From Schaalia odontolytica (GTDB lineage Bacteria; Actinomycetota; Actinomycetes; Actinomycetales; Actinomycetaceae), in assembly GCF_002847525.1 (NCBI RefSeq), contig NZ_PKKM01000002.1, positions 1 to 64,000 of the forward strand: 64,000 nt of DNA, written 5' to 3'. The notes under the pieces are model-generated. The model did not search any database, was not told the DNA's origin, and was given only the letters and a program-made list of their open reading frames with translations. Shown one piece after another: positions 35,601-46,084 of the stretch. The position numbers and the translations under genes are program-made. Within the stretch, counting starts at the first letter, position 1; each line of letters begins with the position of its first letter.

Positions 35601-36683
35601 GTGGAAGCGCCCGCTGTCCCTAACCTGACGGCCCCGCGCCCCACCCCACCGGGCAGGCGTGACCTCGCGACCCTCCCCAAGGCCCACCTGCACCTGCATT
35701 TCACGGGTGCCATGCGGCCTACGACCATGGTCGAGATGGCGCGCACGCAGGGCGTGCGCCTGCCTCCTCACCTGCTGCACATCGACGCGGCGTCCATGCC
35801 GGCCGACGGGCGCGGGTGGTTCCGTTTCCAGCGCGCCTACGACTCCGCGCGTCACCTCGTGCGCTCCGAGGCCGCGATGCGCCGCCTCATCCGCGAGGCC
35901 GCCGAGGACGACGCCGCCGAGGGCTCGGTGCGCATGGAGATTCAGGCCGACCCCACGTCCTACGCACCCTACGTCGGGGGTATCACCCCGGCCCTGGAAA
36001 TCATCATCGACGAGGCCCGCCTGGCCTCGCGCGATACCGGCGTCGACATCGGGGTGATCGTCGCGGCGTCACGCATGAAACACCCGCTGGACGCGCGCAC
36101 ACTCGCGCGCCTGGCCGCCTCGTTTGCTGGAGATGGTCCCGGCGAGGTCGTTGGTTTTGGCCTGTCGAACGACGAGCGCGTGGGCTCCACGGCGTCGTTT
36201 GCCCCCGCGTTCCGCATCGCGCGCCGCGCGGGGCTCGTGGGCGTTCCGCACGGCGGTGAGCTCCTGGGCCCATCCTCCGTACGCGAGGTTGTGTCCGCTC
36301 TGGCACCCGCCCGCCTCGGGCACGGGGTGCGCACCAGCGAGGACCCGGATCTGCTGAAGGCCGTCGTGGATGCGGGTATCGCCCTGGAGGTGTGCCCGAC
36401 GTCGAACGTGCACCTGGGGGTCTACACGGACTTTTCGCAGGTGCCGCTGCCGACGCTGATATCGGCGGGGGCTACCGTCGCGCTGGCGGCGGACGACCCG
36501 CTGCTGTTCCGCTCGCGCCTGGTCGCCCAGTACGAGGTCGCGCGCGACGTGTTTGGCCTGTCCGACGAGGCCCTGGCAGACCTGGCGCGGTCCTCTATCG
36601 ACGCGTCGCTGGCCTCGCCGACGCGCAAGGCGGCCTGGAAGGCCGATATCGACGCGTGGCTGGCGGCCGAGCCCGTGGCGTAG
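35601..36683 (+). CDS. add: Adenosine deaminase
   Basis: The 360-residue protein has the metal motif KAHLHLHFTGAM, VPHGGE with metal and catalytic residues, RLGHGVR, and the late DDPLLF carrying the metal-binding Asp. These are the residues of the adenosine deaminase fold. It deaminates adenosine to inosine for purine salvage; adenine or an adenosine analogue remains possible. The GTG start at 35601 lies three bases after the hydrolase gene. Copy 2 of the repeat element starts 66 bases past its stop. Confidence 0.85.
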   Translation: MEAPAVPNLTAPRPTPPGRRDLATLPKAHLHLHFTGAMRPTTMVEMARTQGVRLPPHLLHIDAASMPADGRGWFRFQRAYDSARHLVRSEAAMRRLIREAAEDDAAEGSVRMEIQADPTSYAPYVGGITPALEIIIDEARLASRDTGVDIGVIVAASRMKHPLDARTLARLAASFAGDGPGEVVGFGLSNDERVGSTASFAPAFRIARRAGLVGVPHGGELLGPSSVREVVSALAPARLGHGVRTSEDPDLLKAVVDAGIALEVCPTSNVHLGVYTDFSQVPLPTLISAGATVALAADDPLLFRSRLVAQYEVARDVFGLSDEALADLARSSIDASLASPTRKAAWKADIDAWLAAEPVA

Positions 36684-36749
36684 TGCTTGTGCGGGGTGCA
36701 CCCACAGCAATGCCCACATCGCAGAGCACCGCGACGACCGACGGTTCGC

Positions 36750-36855
36750 ATCCGGATAGGTTATGAACACGCGGATAGGTTACGAAGATCCGGATAGGTT
36801 ATTAACCTATCCGGATGCGCATAACCTATCCGGATCGTGACAACCTATCCACGTA
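36750..36855. repeat. 19-bp-periodic dyad array, copy 2
   Basis: Three forward sites (36750, 36769, 36788) face three inverted sites ending at 36816, 36835 and 36854 or 36855. The step is exactly 19 bp and the site consensus is ATCCGGATAGGTTA. The innermost pair is a perfect 29-bp dyad (36788-36816) around a single T. The outermost site (ending CCACGT) and the second forward site (ACGCGGAT) are degenerate. It lies between the convergent add and murB genes, so it is not placed like an ordinary promoter operator. Confidence 0.92.
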
Positions 36856-36898
36856 ACGGATCCGCGAGCGCAGGATCAGCACAGTTCTCCCACAATCT

Positions 36899-37002
36899 CG
36901 CACGTAATTCCCCCACGCCTCTTTCAAACATTGAAACCAGAACGTTGATATCCTGCGGTTTTCAGGGCGCGCTTCAAGACAACCGACGGGGAATTACGTG
37001 CG
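36899..37002. repeat. Long inverted repeat with internal hairpin, copy 2
   Basis: CGCACGTAATTCCCC (36899-36913) pairs perfectly with GGGGAATTACGTGCG (36988-37002) across 74 bases. Inside, TTTCAA and TTGAAA (36922-36936) form a hairpin followed directly by CCAGAACGTTG. The layout equals copy 1 at 22461, while the paired bases differ in both arms. The remaining 78 bases before the murB stop show nothing clear. Confidence 0.82.
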
Positions 37003-37080
37003 AAATTTGGGGAGGTCCCTCTACGGGATCTCCGGAATGATGCCAACAACGGGCGCGGCGCACAACGGCCAGGTGGCCCG

Positions 37081-38169
37081 CTACCAGGCGATGCCGACCG
37101 TGACCGGCTCGGGCACCAGGGTCACGCCAAATGCCTCAAAGACCCGCTCGCGCACGGCGCGGGCCAGGGCCTCGATGTCGGCGCCCGTCGCGCCGCCGCG
37201 GTTCGTCAGGGCCAGCACGTGCTTGGTGGACAGGGACGCGCGCGGCGGGTCCCCGGCCTCGGGCAAGTGGAAGCCCTTGCCACAGCCCGCGTGATCGATG
37301 AGCCAGGCGGCGCTCGTCTTGACGAGGCCCTCCCCCGCACTAAAGCGAGGCGCGCCCTCGGGCAGGGAGGCGGCCACGGCCTCTGGCAGGATTGGGTTCG
37401 TGAAGAAGGAACCGGCGCTCCACGTGTCGTGATCGTCCGCATCCAGGACCATGCCCTTGCCGCGGCGCAGATCCAGGACGGTGGAGCGGACCAGGGATGC
37501 ATCGGCGCGTTCCCCGGCCTCGACGCCGAGGCGGCGCGCCAGCTCGGCGTACATGACGGGGGCGCTCAGGGGCGAGCACTCGAGGCGGAAGTCCACGGAG
37601 AGCACCACCCAGCGGCCGGTGGGGCCCCAGGGGCGGTCGTTCAGGCCGGGCTGGCCGACGCTGCGCTTGATCGCCGAGGAGCGGTACGCGAAGCCAAGGT
37701 CGGAGGGCAGCAGGCGCACGACGATGCCCGTCAGGCGGTCGTAGGCCTCGACGCTCTCGATGGTCTCGGAGACCTCGTGGCCGTAAGCGCCAACGTTCTG
37801 CACGGGGGACGCGCCGACGGTTCCGGGGATGCCGGAGAGTGCTTCGACGCCGCAGAGCCCCTCTGCCAGCGTCCAGGAGACGAACTCATCCCAGACCGTG
37901 CCCGCGCCAGCGCGCACGACGACAGATCCGGCAGGGTCCTCGTGGATGATGGAGGCGACCTCGCCGAAGGGCTGCACGTCGACGACCGTGCCCTCAAAGG
38001 GGGCGTCGGAGGCCAGCAGGTTAGACCCTCCGCCCACGACGAGGAGCGGGCCGCCAGCGGCGTCGGCCGCGGCGACAGCGTCCACGAGGGCATCGGAGGA
38101 CGTGGCGGGCACGAGGCGGGCGATGGGCCCGCCCACGCGCAGGGTCGTCAGATCAGCGAGGGTCGTCAT
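37081..38169 (-). CDS. murB: UDP-N-acetylenolpyruvoylglucosamine reductase
   Basis: The 362-residue flavoprotein has the FAD region LLVVGGGSNLLASD, IPGTVGASPVQNVGAYG and the late FFTNPI with AGCGKG-type substrate contacts. It reduces enolpyruvyl-UDP-GlcNAc to UDP-MurNAc in peptidoglycan synthesis. ATG 38169 gives MTTLADLTTLRVGGP, the normal start. It lies 10 bases after the MFS gene and shares its direction. Confidence 0.93.
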   Translation of the reverse strand: MTTLADLTTLRVGGPIARLVPATSSDALVDAVAAADAAGGPLLVVGGGSNLLASDAPFEGTVVDVQPFGEVASIIHEDPAGSVVVRAGAGTVWDEFVSWTLAEGLCGVEALSGIPGTVGASPVQNVGAYGHEVSETIESVEAYDRLTGIVVRLLPSDLGFAYRSSAIKRSVGQPGLNDRPWGPTGRWVVLSVDFRLECSPLSAPVMYAELARRLGVEAGERADASLVRSTVLDLRRGKGMVLDADDHDTWSAGSFFTNPILPEAVAASLPEGAPRFSAGEGLVKTSAAWLIDHAGCGKGFHLPEAGDPPRASLSTKHVLALTNRGGATGADIEALARAVRERVFEAFGVTLVPEPVTVGIAW

Positions 38170-38179
38170 GCCCCTAAGC

Positions 38180-39421
38180 CTAGTCGCCGAAGGCGAGGTC
38201 CGTGCGCTTCGTCCCGCGGCGGTCGGGCACCTGCCCGGCGAGCACGATCGCGAGGAGGACCGGCAGGGCCACGAAGGCCAGCGCACGGTGGTAGCCGATG
38301 TGGTCGGCGATGAGGCCGAGGAGCGGCGGGCCGATGAGGGCCGCGCCGTAGTTGACGGTCGAGAGCACCGAGACGCGCGCGGGCGTCATCACGGGGTCGA
38401 CGGACAGCGCCGAAATGCCCAGGGGGAAGCCGAGGGCTGACCCGATGCCCCACAGGGCAATACCCGCGACCGCGAACAGGTGGTGCGGCGCGAAGGCCAC
38501 GAGCAGCAGGCCCACGACCGCACCGGTGAAGGTGATACGCAGCAGCATGGGCGAGCCCAGGCGTGCCTCGAGGCGCGGGGACGCGAAACGCACGATCGTC
38601 ATCATGAGCAGGAAGAACGCAAACGCCGCCGAGGCCGCCGCGGTCGAGTATCCGTAGCCATCGACCATCGACAGGTTGAGCCAGTCGTTCGCCGCACCCT
38701 CCATGAGGCCGGCACTCATGACCATGAGTGCGATGAGCACGGTCTGCTTCTCGCGCCAGGCGACGCGCGTGAGGCCCTTCGCCTTGTTCGACGAGGCCTC
38801 TCCCCCATCGCCCTTGTCCTGCGCGGGTGCGAGGGCCGCGACCTCCTCCTTCGTCAGGTAGAAGCCAACGGCAGTGCCGCAGGCGAGAAGCTCGAGGGCC
38901 GCCAGGCCGAAGAGGTGGGCGCCGAGGGGCAGGCCCATCTGGGAGGCGAGCGCGCCGAGGAGCGCGCCTCCCAGCATGCCGACCGCGTACATCGCCTGGA
39001 TGATGGGCACGACGGTGCGACGCACGGCCGCCTGCACGAGGCCGGCCTCGATGTTCATGGTGGCGCCCCACAGGCCGTTGCCCGCGGCAAGCAGCACAAG
39101 GCCAAGAGTGGCCAGCGGAATCGACACGTTGAGCGCGCCAATGCCCGCGCATACGATGCCCAGAGCCCAGATGGCGACGCCAATGCGGCCCGAGGCCCGC
39201 GCGCCGATCTTGGTGACGATCGGGCCGGAGGTCGGCAGGGTGAGCAGAGAGCCGAGGGAGGCGATGAGCAGCATCGTGCCGATCGTCGCCGGGGTCAGCC
39301 CGAGGTCGTCGCGCACGTCGGGCAGGCGCGAGAGCCACGCGGAGGTGCCGAAACCGAGGCACACGTAGACGACGCAGGTGGCACGAAGGGCGGCGTGAGC
39401 ACGAGAGGACGGGACAGACAT
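38180..39421 (-). CDS. MFS transporter
   Basis: The 413-residue protein has about twelve hydrophobic segments and a break near residues 205-225 between the two six-helix halves. GFGTSAWLSRLPDVRDDLGL at the start is common in a group of MFS proteins with unknown or drug/sugar substrates. A TATATT box ends seven bases before the ATG, so the message may be leaderless. It precedes murB, but no functional link is evident. Confidence 0.8.
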   Translation of the reverse strand: MSVPSSRAHAALRATCVVYVCLGFGTSAWLSRLPDVRDDLGLTPATIGTMLLIASLGSLLTLPTSGPIVTKIGARASGRIGVAIWALGIVCAGIGALNVSIPLATLGLVLLAAGNGLWGATMNIEAGLVQAAVRRTVVPIIQAMYAVGMLGGALLGALASQMGLPLGAHLFGLAALELLACGTAVGFYLTKEEVAALAPAQDKGDGGEASSNKAKGLTRVAWREKQTVLIALMVMSAGLMEGAANDWLNLSMVDGYGYSTAAASAAFAFFLLMMTIVRFASPRLEARLGSPMLLRITFTGAVVGLLLVAFAPHHLFAVAGIALWGIGSALGFPLGISALSVDPVMTPARVSVLSTVNYGAALIGPPLLGLIADHIGYHRALAFVALPVLLAIVLAGQVPDRRGTKRTDLAFGD

Positions 39422-39458
39422 GCGGGGTAATATACGCGCTTTCCCGGGAGAAAAACGC

Positions 39459-39495
39459 AGTGCGCGGGCGGGTGTTGATCACCCGCCCGCGCACT
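39459..39495 (-). terminator. Terminator of the nan operon
   Basis: AGTGCGCGGGCGGGTG and CACCCGCCCGCGCACT form a perfect 16-bp stem with a five-base loop. On the minus strand five T follow shortly. It lies 18 bases past the nanE stop. Confidence 0.87.
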
Positions 39496-39513
39496 GTCAC
39501 AACAGCGACAGGA

Positions 39514-40188
39514 TCAGCCCTCGACGGCAGCCTTGAACCAGGTCGTGATCGACGTGGGGTGCGTGATGGCGGTGCCGACGATGACGGCGAAGGCACCCGC
39601 CTCAATGGCGGCGGCGGCCTGCTCGGGCGTGTGAACGCGGCCCTCGCAGATCACGGGGACGTCCGGGAACGCGGCGACGACCTCGCGCAGCAGCTCCAGG
39701 TCGGGGCCGTCGGTCTTGACGCGGTCACCCGTGTAGCCGGCCAGGGTCGTGGACACGATGTCCACGCCGGCGTCGACGGCGCGCTGGGCGTCCTCGAAGG
39801 AACCGCAGTCAGCCATGACGAGGGTGCCGTCCTCGCGCAGGGCCGCGACGGTCTCGGCAAAGCTCAGGCCGTCGAGGCGCGGGCGGCCCGTCGCGTCCAG
39901 GGCGACGATGTCGGAGCCGGCCATGACGCAGGCGCGGGCATGACGCAGCGAGGGGGTGATGTACACGCCCTCGTGGCCTTCCTTCCACAGGCCGATCACG
40001 GGCACGTCGACGCGGCCCTTGATCGCGGAAATGTCGGACAGGCCCTGGCAGCGAATCGCGGCGGCGCCACCGATCTCGGCGGCGCGGGCGATCTGGGCCA
40101 TCGTCTCGGGGTGGCGCATGGGCTCGCCCGGGTACGCCTGGACGGAGACGATGAGCTTGCCCTTCAGGTTTGCAATGAGCGGGTGCAT
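39514..40188 (-). CDS. nanE: N-acetylmannosamine-6-phosphate 2-epimerase
   Basis: The 224-residue TIM barrel has SVQAYPGEPMRHP, IGLWKEGHEGVYITP and ALDATGRPR, hallmarks of NanE. It converts ManNAc-6-phosphate to GlcNAc-6-phosphate in sialic acid breakdown. It is the last gene of the nan operon, nine bases after nanK. Length is normal. Confidence 0.93.
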   Translation of the reverse strand: MHPLIANLKGKLIVSVQAYPGEPMRHPETMAQIARAAEIGGAAAIRCQGLSDISAIKGRVDVPVIGLWKEGHEGVYITPSLRHARACVMAGSDIVALDATGRPRLDGLSFAETVAALREDGTLVMADCGSFEDAQRAVDAGVDIVSTTLAGYTGDRVKTDGPDLELLREVVAAFPDVPVICEGRVHTPEQAAAAIEAGAFAVIVGTAITHPTSITTWFKAAVEG

Positions 40189-40197
40189 GGTTTTCTC

Positions 40198-41118
40198 CTA
40201 TGCGTGCAGGAAGAATGAAACGGCTCCGAGCAGCGGCGCATCGCCGCCGAGGGAACCAACGAGGATGGGGGTGTCGGCGACGGGCGTCATCGCGGAGGCC
40301 GCGAAGCCTTCGCGCAGGGCGTCCCACCAGATGTCCCCGGATCGGGTCATGGACCCGGAGAGGATGACGACGGCCGGGTCCACGCAGTTGACCAACGAGG
40401 CCGTGGCCTCGCCAAGCGCGAACGCGGAGCGGGAGAAGCAGGCGGCGGCCAGGGCGTTGCCGGATTCGGCAAGATCCTGCAGGGCGCGCCCGCCGTCGAC
40501 CTCGGGGTCGGACTCGCCGCGCAGCGAGTCGTACCAGGCCGTGATGCCCGAGCCGGAGCAGAAGGACTCGATGTGTCCCTTGCGACCGCACGAGCACGTC
40601 ATGTCGGGGGCGAAGTGGTGGTGGATGTGGCCCACGTGTCCGGCGATGCCGCGCGACCCGAAGAAGACCTGGCGGTCTTCAACGAGGGCGCCGCCGATGC
40701 CGGTGCCGACGGCGATCGACAGGACGGTGCGGTAGGGCTGGCCGGCGCCGAGCGTGGCCTCGCCCAGGCCGTGCGCGTGCACGTCGTTGAGGACGCGCAC
40801 CTTCAGGCCGGTTGCCTCCTGAAGCAGAGAGCCCAGGGGGGTGCCTCCCCATCCGGGCATCGTGCCCGTGGCGGAGACGATATCGCCGGTCGACGGATCG
40901 ACGACGCCAGCGCTGGCGACGGCGACACCCTCGACCTGCGGGTGAGAAGCGACCAGGGACGAGGCAAGTTCGCAAATGCGTGCCGCCACGTCCGCTCCGC
41001 CGCGCATCGCGTCGGTGGGGATCGATCCGCGCTCGGTGACCTCGTAGGTGTCACCGGCCTCGACGATGCCCCACCCGACCTTGGTGCCACCGATGTCGAG
41101 GGCAAGGAGCGTAGTCAT
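40198..41118 (-). CDS. nanK: ROK-family kinase, probable N-acetylmannosamine kinase
   Basis: The 306-residue protein has the ATP-binding DIGGTKVGWGIVE, the ROK region GHVGHIHHHF and the zinc cluster CSCGRKGHIESFCSG. It would phosphorylate ManNAc, the lyase product, to ManNAc-6-phosphate. ROK kinases act on several hexoses; the assignment rests on its place between nanA and nanE. A repeat-family hairpin precedes the gene. Confidence 0.87.
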   Translation of the reverse strand: MTTLLALDIGGTKVGWGIVEAGDTYEVTERGSIPTDAMRGGADVAARICELASSLVASHPQVEGVAVASAGVVDPSTGDIVSATGTMPGWGGTPLGSLLQEATGLKVRVLNDVHAHGLGEATLGAGQPYRTVLSIAVGTGIGGALVEDRQVFFGSRGIAGHVGHIHHHFAPDMTCSCGRKGHIESFCSGSGITAWYDSLRGESDPEVDGGRALQDLAESGNALAAACFSRSAFALGEATASLVNCVDPAVVILSGSMTRSGDIWWDALREGFAASAMTPVADTPILVGSLGGDAPLLGAVSFFLHA

Positions 41119-41154
41119 GAGGATCCTTACGAAAAGTCAGGGGTATAAGAAAAT

Positions 41155-41220
41155 CGACGAGGCCGGGGCGCGCGCCCGAAGGCGCGCAATATGCGGAACG
41201 GAACTGCCCCGGCCTCGTCG
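41155..41220. repeat. Intergenic hairpin, GACGAGGCCGGGGC family (best copy)
   Basis: CGACGAGGCCGGGGC (41155-41169) and GCCCCGGCCTCGTCG (41206-41220) pair perfectly over 15 bp. The loop holds a second stem, GCGCGCC with GGCGCGC. It lies between nanA and nanK inside the operon and may reduce read-through or stabilise the upstream message. Confidence 0.85.
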
Positions 41221-41225
41221 ACGTA

Positions 41226-42143
41226 TCAGGAGAGCAGGCCGACCGAGCGCAGCACGGAGGCGACGTGCTCGACGTTGTCACCCTCGAGGGCGGCGACGGG
41301 GCGCGGCATCTCCGGCGAATCGAAGACGCCGAGCAGGTGCAGGGCGGCCTTGAAGGCGCCGACGCCCGCTCCGAAGCCCTGCACGCCCTTCACCTGGACG
41401 ATGCGCATGAGCTCCGCGAGGCGGTCCTGCTCGGTGCGCACGGCCTCCCAGTCGCGGCGCTCGTAGGCCTGCCACTGGCGCACGTAGCCCTCGGGGTCCA
41501 CGTTGGCCAGGCCGGGCACGGAGCCGTCCGCGCCGGACATGTAGGCGCCGTCGACGACGACCTCGTGGCCGGTAAGGAGCTGGAGCGGGTGGCCGGCGGC
41601 CTCGTTCGCCAGGCACAGCCAGCGGAACGCGACGTCGTCACCGGAGGAGTCCTTGACGCCGTCGATGACGCCATCGCGGCCCAGGCGCATGAGCAGGTCG
41701 GGCGACAGCTTCGTGTGCACGCACACGGGGATGTCGTAGGCCCACAGCTCGAGGCTGGTGTTCTCCTTGAGGATGCGGAAGTGACGCTCGACCTCGGTCT
41801 CGCCGCCGAGGGCATAGAACGGGGCGGTCGCGACGACGCCGGTAGCGCCGCCGATCTCCTCCACGGCCTTGATGTTCTCGATGACGCGCTCGGTCTCAGT
41901 GTCGATGACACCGACGAGGAGCGGGATGCGGCCGTCGACGATGCGCACGGCTTCACGCTGGATCTGGGCGCGACGCTCGGCGGTCGAGAAAGCGACCTCA
42001 CCGGTGGAGCCGGACACGAACAGGCCGTCGAGGCCTGCCTCGATCAGGCGGTTGATGTGACGCTCGAGCGAGGGGACGTCGAGCTCGCCGTCCTTGAGCG
42101 GAATGGCCAGGGGCGGCACGACGCCGCGGATCTTCGAAGACAT
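41226..42143 (-). CDS. nanA: N-acetylneuraminate lyase (DapA/NanA family)
   Basis: The 305-residue class I aldolase has GSTGEVAFST at the substrate carboxylate site, the catalytic Tyr in WAYDIPVC, and the Schiff-base lysine in GVKDSSGDD. It cleaves sialic acid to pyruvate and ManNAc. The family also includes dihydrodipicolinate synthases and other aldolases; the neighbouring nanK, nanE and importer genes favour lyase. It follows the importer genes by two bases. Confidence 0.87.
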   Translation of the reverse strand: MSSKIRGVVPPLAIPLKDGELDVPSLERHINRLIEAGLDGLFVSGSTGEVAFSTAERRAQIQREAVRIVDGRIPLLVGVIDTETERVIENIKAVEEIGGATGVVATAPFYALGGETEVERHFRILKENTSLELWAYDIPVCVHTKLSPDLLMRLGRDGVIDGVKDSSGDDVAFRWLCLANEAAGHPLQLLTGHEVVVDGAYMSGADGSVPGLANVDPEGYVRQWQAYERRDWEAVRTEQDRLAELMRIVQVKGVQGFGAGVGAFKAALHLLGVFDSPEMPRPVAALEGDNVEHVASVLRSVGLLS

Positions 42144-42145
42144 AA

Positions 42146-42960
42146 TTACTTCTCTCCTTCGAGGTTGGGGTGCAGCAGCGAGGGCGCGGCGCCCAGGAGC
42201 TTGCGGGTGTAGGGGTCCTCCGGGTCGGCGAGCAGCTGTGCGGCCGGCCCTTCTTCGACGACCTTGCCGCCGTTCATGACGGCGATCCGGTCGGACACGT
42301 AGCGCACGGTCTGGATGTCGTGCGAGATGAAGACCATCGCCAGGCCCAGTTCCTTCTTGAGGTCCGTGAGCAGGTTCAGGATCTGTGCTCGCACCGACAC
42401 GTCGAGTGCGGAGGTGGGCTCGTCTGCGATGATCGCATCCGGGCCGATGGACAGGGCTCGGGCGATGGCCACGCGCTGGCGCTGGCCACCCGAGAGCTGT
42501 CCGGGAAGCGCGTCGAGCGCGCTCGAGGGCAGGCCGACGAGCGAGATCAGTTCACGCACGCGCTTGGCTCGCGAGGCCTCGTCCCCGATGCCGTGCACGC
42601 GTAGCGGGTCAGCGAGCTGATCCTGGACGTGCATGCGGGGGTTCAGGGCCGTCGCGGGGTCCTGGAAGACCACGGAGACGACACGACCGATCTCCCGGCG
42701 GGCGGCGGCGCTACGCTTCGTGACTTCCTTGCCGTTGAAGAACACCTGGCCGGCGGACGGCATCTGCAGGCCACACATGACGTTCGCGGTCGTGGACTTG
42801 CCACAGCCGGACTCGCCGACGATGCCGAGCGTCTGTCCGCGCTCGATGCGCATATTGACGCCACGCACCGCGTGGACCTTGTTGGGCTTGAACAGGGAGC
42901 CGGTACGCGAGGTGAAGGTCACCTCGACGTTCTTCAGTTCGATGATCGGGGTGTTGTCGC

Positions 42961-42964
<4 letters not shown>
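42146..42964 (-). CDS. nanF: Opp-type ABC importer ATPase (sialic acid operon)
   Basis: The 272-residue protein has Walker [10 protein letters not shown], signature LSGGQRQRVAIARAL, and IIADEPTSALD. It is the second nucleotide-binding subunit of an oligopeptide/dipeptide-type importer; its partner is the ATPase half of the gene upstream, which it overlaps by four bases. The four-gene layout resembles the NanBCDF sialic acid importer of Bifidobacterium, hence the symbol, which is inferred. Confidence 0.82.
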
Positions 42965-45009
<2,045 letters not shown>

Positions 45010-45012
45010 GCC

Positions 45013-45966
45013 TCACACCGACCTAATACGCGGATTGATGAGCAGGTAGAGCATGTCAACGATGATGTTGACGACGATGAACGCGATCGCGACGACGAGC
45101 GCGCCACCCTGCACCAGGGTGACCCAGTTTTCCTGGATGCCCTTGAGCAGGACCGCCTTACCCATTCCATCGATGGAGAAGATAATTTCGATGACGACCG
45201 CGCCACCCATCAGGTAGCCGATGCGCAGGCCGAGGACGGTCACGGGCGTGATGAGCGCGTTACGCAGCACGTTGCGGGCCACGACGATGTTCTTCGGGAT
45301 ACCGGCGCCAACCGCGGTGCGGACGTAGTCGCGATCCAGTTCCTCAACCATTGAGGTACGCACGACTCGCGTCATCTGACCAATGACGGGAACTGCCAGG
45401 GCGATAGCCGGAAGGAGCATCCGCAGGAACCAGCCGCTCGGATCTTCGCTGAACGCAGGCAGCGGGCCGGAGACCGGAAGCTTCTGAACAAATCCCAGGA
45501 CCAGCAGCGCTGCCAGCCAGAAGGACGGGGTGCCGATGCCGATGACCGAGAACACGCGGATGACCTGGTCGGGCCAGCGGTCGCGGTACAGAGCGGCGAG
45601 AACACCGAGGGGGAAAGCGATGATGACGGCGAAGAACAGGCCGAGGAAGGTGAGCTGCAGGGTAATCGGAAGAGCCTGAGCAACCAGATCGGTCACGTGG
45701 TTGGACGTGCCAACGCCGTAGGTGCCGAGGTCACCGTGGAGCATGTTCCACAGGTAGTGACCGTACTGAACGAAGAAGGGGTCGTTGAGACCGTGCTGCA
45801 CACGGTACTCTTCGAGAGCTTCGGGGGTCGCGGTCTCACCCAGTGCCGAGTAGGCGGGGTCAATCGGAGACAGCGACATGATGAAGAAGACGAGGAAGGA
45901 CACACCGACCACCATGATCGGCAGAGCCACCAAACGTCGTCCGATGAGTCGCAGAAGGTTATTCAC
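45013..45966 (-). CDS. nanC: Opp-type ABC importer permease
   Basis: The 317-residue DppB/OppB-like protein starts NNLLRLIGRRLVALP and has DRDYVRTAVGAGIPKNIVVA, the EAA coupling loop. GTG 45966 is chosen because GGAGGT stands six bases upstream. It pairs with the permease half of the fused protein. A stem-loop separates it from the binding-protein gene upstream, so it may be made in lower amount. Confidence 0.87.
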   Translation of the reverse strand: MNNLLRLIGRRLVALPIMVVGVSFLVFFIMSLSPIDPAYSALGETATPEALEEYRVQHGLNDPFFVQYGHYLWNMLHGDLGTYGVGTSNHVTDLVAQALPITLQLTFLGLFFAVIIAFPLGVLAALYRDRWPDQVIRVFSVIGIGTPSFWLAALLVLGFVQKLPVSGPLPAFSEDPSGWFLRMLLPAIALAVPVIGQMTRVVRTSMVEELDRDYVRTAVGAGIPKNIVVARNVLRNALITPVTVLGLRIGYLMGGAVVIEIIFSIDGMGKAVLLKGIQENWVTLVQGGALVVAIAFIVVNIIVDMLYLLINPRIRSV

Positions 45967-46005
45967 TGCTAGACCTCCATTTTCAACGGATTTTGGCAAT
46001 AAGAA

Positions 46006-46061
46006 AGGAGGGGTGGCGCCCGACTGTGGCGTCTGCCTCAGGGCGGGGCTCCACCCCTCCT
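46006..46061 (-). terminator. Stem-loop between binding protein and permease genes
   Basis: AGGAGGGGTGG and CCACCCCTCCT pair perfectly, followed on the minus strand by TTCTTATT. It resembles a leaky terminator that would favour expression of the binding protein over the rest of the operon. The fucose importer has a comparable stem after its own binding-protein gene. Confidence 0.65.
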
Positions 46062-46084
46062 CTCTTGTGGTCCCTCTAGGGGAC

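Noticed and set aside
36750..36855. DnaA-box cluster or parS site
   Set aside because: The consensus ATCCGGATAGGTTA does not match TTATCCACA or GTTTCACGTGAAAC, and no replication or partition gene is adjacent.
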